Shown one piece after another: positions 5,863 through 10,027 of a stretch of DNA of 10,027 nt. Positions within the stretch are counted from its first letter, which is position 1. Every line of letters begins with the position of its first letter. Source of the DNA: Dehalococcoides mccartyi (GTDB lineage Bacteria; Chloroflexota; Dehalococcoidia; UBA2979); contig CAMDAY010000064.1 of NCBI GenBank assembly GCA_945888895.1, positions 1 through 10,027 on the forward strand, in the 5' to 3' direction. A program made the position numbers and the translations under genes. A model generated the notes under the pieces. It ran no database searches. It was not told where the DNA came from and was given only the letters and a program-made list of their open reading frames with translations.

Positions 5863-6797
5863 TACCACCACATCTTCTCGGCGACGCGCTCGGCGATGTC
5901 CGCGTAGTCGCGGCTCCAGAGGCCCGTCGACAGGTACTTCCAGCCGCCGTCGGCCAGCAGGCAGACGACCTGGCCGGACTCCATGCGCTCGGCGGTGCGC
6001 TGCGCCGCGCGGACCGCTGACCCCGCCGAGATGCCGGCGAAGATCCCGGCGAGCCTCGTCAGTTCCTTCGTCGTGGCGAACGAGGTCTCGGAGTCCACCA
6101 CGATGCGCCCGTCCAGCACCGTGTCATCGAAGACCGGCGGGATGTAGCCGTCCTCGAGGGCGCGGAGGCCCTGCACCATGTCGCCCGGGTGCGGGGCCGC
6201 GGCGATCACGCGGATGGCAGGGTTGTACTCCTTGAGCCGACGGCCGACGCCGGTCAGCGTCCCGCCGGTGCCGAGCCCGGAGACGAACGCGCTGATGTCC
6301 GGCATGTCGCGGATGATCTCGGGGCCGGTCGTCTCATAGTGCGCGCGCGGGTTCTCTTTGTTCTCGTACTGGAACGGCATGAACCACTCGGGGTGCTGGG
6401 CGGCGATCTCGGTCGCCATCTTCACCGATCCGTTGGTGCCCAGGTCGCCCGGTGAGTAGATGATCTCCGCGCCGAAGGCTTCGAGGAGATACACGCGCTC
6501 CTCGGACACCGCGTCGGGCAGCACGACCTTCACGGGGTAGCCGCGCAGCTGCCCGATCATCGCCAGCGCGATGCCCGTGTTGCCGGAGGTGGGCTCAAGG
6601 ATCGTCTGGCCGGGCTTGAGACGGCCGGTGCGCTCGGCATCGTCGATCATGAAGAGGGCGATGCGGTCCTTCACGGACCCGGACGGGTTCTGCCCCTCGA
6701 GCTTGGCCCAGATCTCGACGTTCGGGTTCGGCGACATCACCGAGATGTCGACGAGCGGCGTGTTGCCGATGAGGTCGAGCACATTCCCGTATTTCAT
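5862..6797 (-). CDS. cysM: CysM-type PLP-dependent sulfhydrylase (likely O-phosphoserine)
   Basis: CysM makes cysteine on a thiocarboxylated CysO carrier using O-phosphoserine. The 311-residue protein has the fold-II PLP enzyme layout: LIGNTPLV near the N-terminus, Schiff-base Lys43 in SVKDR, TSGNTG (70-75), and the phosphate-binding loop GLGTGGT (174-180). Subfamily hallmarks point to mycobacterial CysM: GWKYLSTGLW near the C-terminus, a long tail ending EKMWW, and Arg212 in GLRALEDGYIPP. That arginine aligns, from memory, with the Arg220 that binds the O-phosphoserine phosphate. ATG 6797 aligns with the CysM N-terminus, although only a weak purine-rich ribosome site precedes it. A TTG at 6878 would add an unlikely proline/glycine-rich extension. 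The gene follows cysO after 92 bases and ends the cluster. Confidence 0.93.
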   Translation of the reverse strand: MKYGNVLDLIGNTPLVDISVMSPNPNVEIWAKLEGQNPSGSVKDRIALFMIDDAERTGRLKPGQTILEPTSGNTGIALAMIGQLRGYPVKVVLPDAVSEERVYLLEAFGAEIIYSPGDLGTNGSVKMATEIAAQHPEWFMPFQYENKENPRAHYETTGPEIIRDMPDISAFVSGLGTGGTLTGVGRRLKEYNPAIRVIAAAPHPGDMVQGLRALEDGYIPPVFDDTVLDGRIVVDSETSFATTKELTRLAGIFAGISAGSAVRAAQRTAERMESGQVVCLLADGGWKYLSTGLWSRDYADIAERVAEKMWW

Positions 6798-6851
6798 CTG
6801 CTTCTCTCTGGCGCTGGAGAACTCGTTGCCCGCAGGTCGGGAGCGGCCCGG

Positions 6852-6867
6852 GCCGGGTACTCCCGGC
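6852..6867 (-). promoter_or_regulatory. Small hairpin in the cysO-cysM gap
   Basis: GCCGGG (6852-6857) and CCCGGC (6862-6867) form a perfect 6-bp stem around TACT, in the 92-base gap before cysM. The same arms around a 3-base loop lie just upstream of mec. The role is unknown; it could set relative levels of the carrier and CysM. Confidence 0.35.
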
Positions 6868-6889
6868 ATGAGGACCAAGAAGGAACCTG

Positions 6890-7168
6890 CTAGTTACCGC
6901 CGGCGAGGGCGGGGAGGAAGGAGATCACGTCGCCGTCCTTGATCGCTGTGTCCTTGCCGCCGAGGTACCGGACGTCCTCGTCGTTCAGGTAGACGTTGAC
7001 GAAGCGCAGCATCTCGCCCTTGTCGTCCGTGATGCGGCCGGCGAAGCCCGGGTAGTCACGGTCGATGTTGTCGATGAGTTCGCGGATCGTGCCGCCATCC
7101 GCCTTGAACTCGCGCTGGCCGTTCACCGCCTGCTGGATGACGGAGGTCACATTGACGGTCACAGGCAT
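6890..7168 (-). CDS. cysO: CysO-like sulfur carrier protein (ends Gly-Gly-Asn)
   Basis: This 92-residue beta-grasp, ubiquitin-like protein belongs to the MoaD/ThiS family. The block LRFVNVYLNDEDVRYLGG (54-71), followed by TAIKDGDVISFLPALAGG, closely resembles, from memory, M. tuberculosis CysO. Its C-terminal glycine would be adenylated by the MoeB-like E1 and converted to thiocarboxylate, then used by CysM. Unusually, one Asn follows the Gly-Gly; the terminal codons GGC GGT AAC TAG are clear. ATG 7168 follows AAGGGA with seven bases between; an upstream in-frame start at 7201 would add eleven unrelated residues. Adjacent cysM downstream fits a carrier-enzyme pair. Confidence 0.93.
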   Translation of the reverse strand: MPVTVNVTSVIQQAVNGQREFKADGGTIRELIDNIDRDYPGFAGRITDDKGEMLRFVNVYLNDEDVRYLGGKDTAIKDGDVISFLPALAGGN

Positions 7169-7252
7169 GGAGTGATCCCTTCTGCCGAGAAACGCACCCA
7201 TTGCTGGGAGGGAGGCGCGCGCAGTCAGTCGCGTGGCCTCGCGTGGTGGTCA

Positions 7253-7286
7253 CGAGGAGCGCCTCCTTCACAGAGGGCGCTCCTCG
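7253..7286 (-). promoter_or_regulatory. Perfect 11-bp hairpin between moeB and cysO
   Basis: CGAGGAGCGCC (7253-7263) and GGCGCTCCTCG (7276-7286) are exact reverse complements with a 12-base loop. The hairpin lies in the 133-base gap between the moeB stop and the cysO start, the largest gap within the cluster. No T-run follows on the minus strand, so it may be a processing, stabilising or attenuation structure rather than a simple terminator. It could separate the expression of the two halves. Confidence 0.5.
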
Positions 7287-7301
7287 CCCAATCGTCGAGT
7301 G

Positions 7302-8168
7302 CTAGTGCGCTGCGGCCGCGAGCGTGCCGTCCGGCATCATCAGCGGCGGCGAGCCGCAGAACGCGTCGTAGTCGATCAGCTCCTTCACCGTGGGGTTGTC
7401 ACCGCACAGCGGGCAGCTCGGGTCGCGCCGCACCTTCATCGTGCGGAACTCCATGGTCAGCGCGTCGATGAGGAGGAGGCGGTTCACCAGCGGGTTGCCG
7501 ATGCCCAGGATCTGCTTGAACACCTCGGTCGCCTGGATCGAGCCGACGAGGCCCGTGATCGCGCCGAGCACGCCGGCCTCCGCGCACGAGGGCACCAGGC
7601 CCGGGGGCGGGGGATCCGGGTAGAGGCAGCGGTAGCAGCCGCTCCCGGGCTTGTAGACGGTCGCCTGGCCATCGAACAGCAGGATCGCGCCATCGACCAG
7701 CGTCTTGCCGGAGAGGTAGGTGGCGTCGTTGACGAGGTAGCGCGTGGCGAAGTTGTCCGCGCCATTCACCACGATGTCGTAGTCCGCGATCATCTCCATC
7801 GCGTTGTCGGACGTGATCGGCATCGGGTGACCGACAACCTCGACGTGCGGGTTGTGCGCCTTGATCTTCTCCGTGGCCGAGACGAGCTTCGGCCGGCCGA
7901 TGTCGGCGGTCTGGTGCAGGATCTGGCGCTGGAGGTTCGACAGGTCGACGCTATCGAACTCGCAGATGCCGATCTTGCCCACGCCCGCGAGCGCGAGGTA
8001 CAGCGCGACGGGGCCGCCGAGGCCACCCGCCCCGATCACCAGCACCTTTGCCGCCCGCAGCTTGCGCTGACCCTGCGGCCCGACCTGTCCCATAATGATG
8101 TGACGCGAGTACCGCATCACCTCTTCCGGCGACAACGCTGCGGAGTTCGTCTTCGGCTGTTCCACCAT
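7302..8168 (-). CDS. moeB: MoeB/ThiF-type E1-like sulfur carrier adenylyltransferase
   Basis: This enzyme activates the C-terminal glycine of a MoaD/ThiS/CysO-type carrier with ATP so that sulfur can be added. The 288-residue protein shows YSRHIIMGQVGPQGQRKL (20-37), nucleotide-binding GAGGLGG (46-52), FDSVDLSNLQRQ with the arginine finger R81, and NGADNFATR (135-143). Zinc pairs are CYRC (178-181) and CPLC (252-255), and the conserved cysteine C195 is in SCAEAGVLG. It ends shortly after the second zinc pair and has no rhodanese domain, unlike mycobacterial MoeZ. A separate sulfur donor is therefore needed. ATG 8168 has GGGAG seven bases upstream and starts two bases after the upstream carrier's stop. 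It probably serves both carriers; a role in molybdopterin or thiamine synthesis cannot be excluded. Confidence 0.93.
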   Translation of the reverse strand: MVEQPKTNSAALSPEEVMRYSRHIIMGQVGPQGQRKLRAAKVLVIGAGGLGGPVALYLALAGVGKIGICEFDSVDLSNLQRQILHQTADIGRPKLVSATEKIKAHNPHVEVVGHPMPITSDNAMEMIADYDIVVNGADNFATRYLVNDATYLSGKTLVDGAILLFDGQATVYKPGSGCYRCLYPDPPPPGLVPSCAEAGVLGAITGLVGSIQATEVFKQILGIGNPLVNRLLLIDALTMEFRTMKVRRDPSCPLCGDNPTVKELIDYDAFCGSPPLMMPDGTLAAAAH

Positions 8169-8170
8169 CG

Positions 8171-8452
8171 CTACGCTCCCGATCCACCCGCGAGTGCGGG
8201 AATCACTGCAACCTGATCACCGTCAGCGACGACGGTCGCGATTCCATCCAGGTCGTGAATCTCCTGGTTGTTCAAATAGATGTTGATGTGCGTCGGCACG
8301 TGCCGCTCGCGGTCGTACACGAGGTCACCGAAGCCCGGGTACTTCGCCTCGACCGCATCCAGCACCTCACCCACGTTTGCACCCTCGACCTCGACGTACT
8401 CGCGGTTCGCCACCATGCGGCGGAACGGGGTCGGAATGTACACGCTAATCAC
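8171..8452 (-). CDS. cysO: Second CysO/MoaD-like sulfur carrier (ends Gly-Gly-Ser-Gly-Ala)
   Basis: This 93-residue beta-grasp protein of the MoaD/ThiS family has YIPTPFRRMV at the start, the central HINIYLNNQEIHDLDG (55-70) and VVADGDQVAVIPALAGG (74-90). The Gly-Gly at 89-90 is followed by SGA, so it must be trimmed before it can act as an active carrier. It is clearly related to the other carrier in the cluster but diverged: NNQEIHDLDG replaces the NDEDVRYLGG of the CysO type. I chose GTG 8452, 13 bases after the cysK stop; it has only a weak ribosome site, so translational coupling to cysK is likely. The next GTG at 8443 would lose three residues. Being placed between cysK and moeB fits delivery of sulfur to CysK or to another pathway. 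Confidence 0.88.
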   Translation of the reverse strand: MISVYIPTPFRRMVANREYVEVEGANVGEVLDAVEAKYPGFGDLVYDRERHVPTHINIYLNNQEIHDLDGIATVVADGDQVAVIPALAGGSGA

Positions 8453-8465
8453 GATTGGCTCATCA

Positions 8466-9404
8466 CTAAAGCGCGACGCTGAGGTAGCGCTCGCCGGTGT
8501 CACAGAGCATCGTCACCACCCGCTTGCCGGGGCCGATCTGCTTCGCGACCTCGACGGCGGCCCACACGTTCGCGCCGGACGAGACGCCGACGAGGAGTCC
8601 CTCCTCGCGCGCCAGCCGCCGCGTCATCGCGAAGGCATCCTCGTCACGGACGCCCATCACCTCGTCGTACACCGCGCGGTTGAGGACGTTCGGCACGAAC
8701 GACGCGCCGATGCCCTGGATCGCGTGGATGCCGGCACGGCCACCCTGCAGCACCGGAGCGCGCGAGGGCTCGACCGCGACGATGCGCACGGCGAGGCCCG
8801 CGCCGCGCAGCACCTCGCCGACACCGGTAATGGTACCGCCCGTACCGACGCCGGCCACGAAGGCATCCAGCTTCCCGTCCGTCGCCTCGAGGATCTCGGG
8901 GCCGGTGGTCTGGCGGTGCACCTCGGGGTTGGCGGGGTTATCGAACTGCTGCGGCATGAAGTAGCCGTGCTTCTGCACGAGCTCCTGCGCGGCGAACACG
9001 GCGCCCGTCATCCCCTCGATCGCGGGCGTGAGGATGAGGTCCGCGCCGAGGCGCTCGAGCATCCGGCGGCGCTCGACGCTCATGTCCTCCGGCATCGTCA
9101 GGACGAGGTGGTAGCCCTTCGTCGCCGCGACCATCGCGAGGCCGATGCCGGTGTTGCCGGAGGTCGGCTCCACCAGCGTGTCGCCCGGCTTGATCGACCC
9201 GGCGGCCTCGGCGGCCTCGATCATGGCGACGGCGATGCGGTCCTTCACGGAGCCGCCGGGGTTGAATACCTCGAACTTGCCGAGCACCTCCGCCGCGCCC
9301 TCCGGCACGACGCGGTGGAGCCGGACGAGCGGCGTCCGCCCGATCAGGTCGAGGACGGAGTCCGCAATGGCGGGCTTGTGCGTCTTCACGTCTTGTTGGG
9401 TCAT
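8466..9404 (-). CDS. cysK: Cysteine synthase CysK (O-acetylserine sulfhydrylase type)
   Basis: CysK forms cysteine from O-acetylserine and sulfide using PLP. The 312-residue protein shows LIGRTPLVRL (20-29), Schiff-base Lys54 in GGSVKDR, TSGNTG (81-86), MPEDMSVERRRML (104-116), GVGTGGT (185-191) and HAIQGIGASFVP (227-238), the last being typical of CysK rather than CysM. It ends in TGERYLSVAL without the long tail seen in the cluster's CysM. ATG 9404 is preceded by AGAGGA at short spacing. It is the first enzyme gene after the Rrf2 regulator, 33 bases away. In Bacillus subtilis CysK also binds the Rrf2-family regulator CymR, so the pairing may be regulatory here too. No cysE is in the window. 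Confidence 0.94.
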   Translation of the reverse strand: MTQQDVKTHKPAIADSVLDLIGRTPLVRLHRVVPEGAAEVLGKFEVFNPGGSVKDRIAVAMIEAAEAAGSIKPGDTLVEPTSGNTGIGLAMVAATKGYHLVLTMPEDMSVERRRMLERLGADLILTPAIEGMTGAVFAAQELVQKHGYFMPQQFDNPANPEVHRQTTGPEILEATDGKLDAFVAGVGTGGTITGVGEVLRGAGLAVRIVAVEPSRAPVLQGGRAGIHAIQGIGASFVPNVLNRAVYDEVMGVRDEDAFAMTRRLAREEGLLVGVSSGANVWAAVEVAKQIGPGKRVVTMLCDTGERYLSVAL

Positions 9405-9437
9405 GATTCCTCTACCGCAGTCCTCGCGATGCCGTCC

Positions 9438-9884
9438 CTAGATAACGTACCGCGCTGCGGTCGCCCGCTCACGTTCGTGCTCTCGTTCGTGGCCGGCGAG
9501 GTCGGCGAGCGACGTGGCAGCGAGCTTCGCGCGCATGTCGTCGTAGATCTCCTGCCACACCCAGCCCTGCCCACAGATCGCCTCGTCCTCGGGGTCGTCG
9601 TTCTCCAGGCACTGCATCGGTGCCAGCGACCCTTCGAGGCTCTCCAGCAGGTGGAGGAGACAGATCTCGTGCGCCGGCTTGGCGAGCTGGTGGCCGCCCG
9701 CCGGGCCTCGAGTGCTGCGAATGAACCCGTCCCGCCGCAACTGTGCGAGGAGGTGGTCCAGGTACGCCTCCGGGATCTGCCGGCGACGCGCGATCTCGGC
9801 GCGCTGCACGGGGCCTTCGCCCTCGTGCTTCGCGAGGTCGATCATGGCGCGGACGCCGTAGTCACCCTTGGTACTGAGCAGCAT
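9438..9884 (-). CDS. Rrf2-family transcriptional regulator (CymR/IscR-like)
   Basis: The 148-residue protein has the Rrf2 winged-helix layout. It runs from MLLSTKGDYGVRAMIDLA through a recognition region, IPEAYLDHLLAQLRRDGFIRSTRGPAGG (37-64), to a dimerisation helix with a cysteine segment. Cysteines are at 75, 92 and 104; 92 and 104 coincide with IscR cluster positions, but IscR Cys98 is a proline here. An iron-sulfur site would therefore be incomplete or formed differently. Placement ahead of cysK suggests control of cysteine or iron-sulfur supply, as with CymR. ATG 9884 follows GGAAG with five bases between. A palindrome overlapping the likely promoter is a candidate autoregulatory site. 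The C-terminus is rich in Arg/Glu/His. Confidence 0.92.
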   Translation of the reverse strand: MLLSTKGDYGVRAMIDLAKHEGEGPVQRAEIARRRQIPEAYLDHLLAQLRRDGFIRSTRGPAGGHQLAKPAHEICLLHLLESLEGSLAPMQCLENDDPEDEAICGQGWVWQEIYDDMRAKLAATSLADLAGHEREHERERATAARYVI

Positions 9885-9913
9885 CGAGGCTTCCAGACTG
9901 TCGCCAATTCGAC

Positions 9914-9928
9914 CGCTCGCCGCGAGCG
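9914..9928 (-). promoter_or_regulatory. Small hairpin in the rrf2 leader
   Basis: CGCTCG and CGAGCG (9914-9919 and 9923-9928) form a perfect 6-bp stem with a 3-base loop in the predicted 5' untranslated region of the Rrf2 gene, about 30 bases before its start codon. Its function is unknown. Confidence 0.3.
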
Positions 9929-9956
9929 CCGGGTATTGTCGAGCTTTCCGGTCAAC

Positions 9957-9985
9957 ATTGTACCAGAATCCGGCGGATATGCTAC
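9957..9985 (-). promoter_or_regulatory. Likely promoter of the rrf2-cys cluster
   Basis: On the minus strand TACAAT (9962-9957) is preceded by TGG, giving an extended -10 (TGnTACAAT). GTAGCA lies 17 bases upstream as a weak -35 (3 of 6 consensus matches). Transcription would start near 9950, leaving a 5' leader of about 65 bases before the ATG at 9884. The poor -35 with an extended -10 and an overlapping palindrome is a common layout for a regulated promoter. Confidence 0.5.
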
Positions 9986-9997
9986 CCCCCTGGGGTA
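9983..9997. promoter_or_regulatory. Candidate Rrf2 operator (TACCCC-N3-GGGGTA)
   Basis: TACCCC and GGGGTA form a perfect inverted repeat with a 3-base centre. It covers the upstream half of the predicted -35 and is centred near -40. A further half-site, TATCCCC (ending at 10006), makes a second overlapping repeat, GGGG-N7-CCCC, so two dimers could bind side by side. Rrf2 proteins bind short symmetric sites at their own promoters, so autoregulation is plausible. Confidence 0.5.
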
Positions 9998-10027
9998 TTT
10001 ATCCCCTGCGGCGCGGCCGTGAGTACC

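Noticed and set aside
7169..7271. Possible cysteine-containing leader peptide upstream of cysO, starting at GTG 7271
   Set aside because: The frame does not stop before cysO but runs through it, and the cysteines are scattered rather than clustered, so it does not resemble a cysteine attenuator peptide.
7302..8168. ThiF or molybdopterin-pathway MoeB as the main role
   Set aside because: No thi or moa genes are present and CysO/CysM are adjacent, so a cysteine role is preferred; the sequence alone does not exclude shared use.
8280..10022. 580-codon plus-strand open frame
   Set aside because: It is antisense to a carrier, CysK and the Rrf2 gene, all with family motifs, and its product has no recognisable domain.
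1..10027. CRISPR array, insertion sequence, prophage or rRNA gene
   Set aside because: No regularly spaced direct repeats, no transposase or integrase motifs, and no rRNA-like sequence were seen.

Overview
The window is strongly GC-rich bacterial DNA, densely coded, with short gaps and almost all genes on the minus strand. The genes are typical of a free-living bacterium. The pairing of a mycobacterial-type CysO/CysM/Mec cysteine pathway with this gene style suggests Chloroflexota or possibly an actinobacterial relative. That is an inference from gene content; no rRNA or other marker is present to settle it.

Left part (1-3270): a partial purF (minus strand, running off the left edge), a 351-base gap with hairpins and one copy of a dispersed repeat, a CoA-binding-fold protein and an unrecognised two-helix membrane protein, both on the minus strand. 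A palindromic divergent promoter region follows, then two overlapping plus-strand genes: a Trm112/YcaR-like zinc protein and a small membrane protein.

Middle (3267-5780): a minus-strand run mec (JAMM peptidase) - folP - folK. The second copy of the dispersed repeat lies between folP and folK. A divergent plus-strand gene encodes a six-cysteine zinc-ribbon-like protein. The 216-base region between it and mec can form several hairpins.

Right part (5862-10027): a minus-strand cluster in transcription order rrf2 regulator - cysK - cysO-like carrier - moeB/ThiF-like E1 - second cysO - cysM. A palindrome overlaps the likely rrf2 promoter. With mec close by, this is a nearly complete protein-thiocarboxylate route to cysteine. 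The E1 would adenylate the carrier's C-terminal glycine, sulfur would be loaded as thiocarboxylate, CysM would join it to an aminoacrylate made from O-phosphoserine, and Mec would cut cysteine off the carrier. The locus is unusual because it has two carriers, each next to its own PLP-dependent sulfhydrylase, and both carriers have extra residues after the Gly-Gly that normally ends an active carrier. The E1 has no rhodanese domain, so the sulfur donor must be encoded elsewhere.
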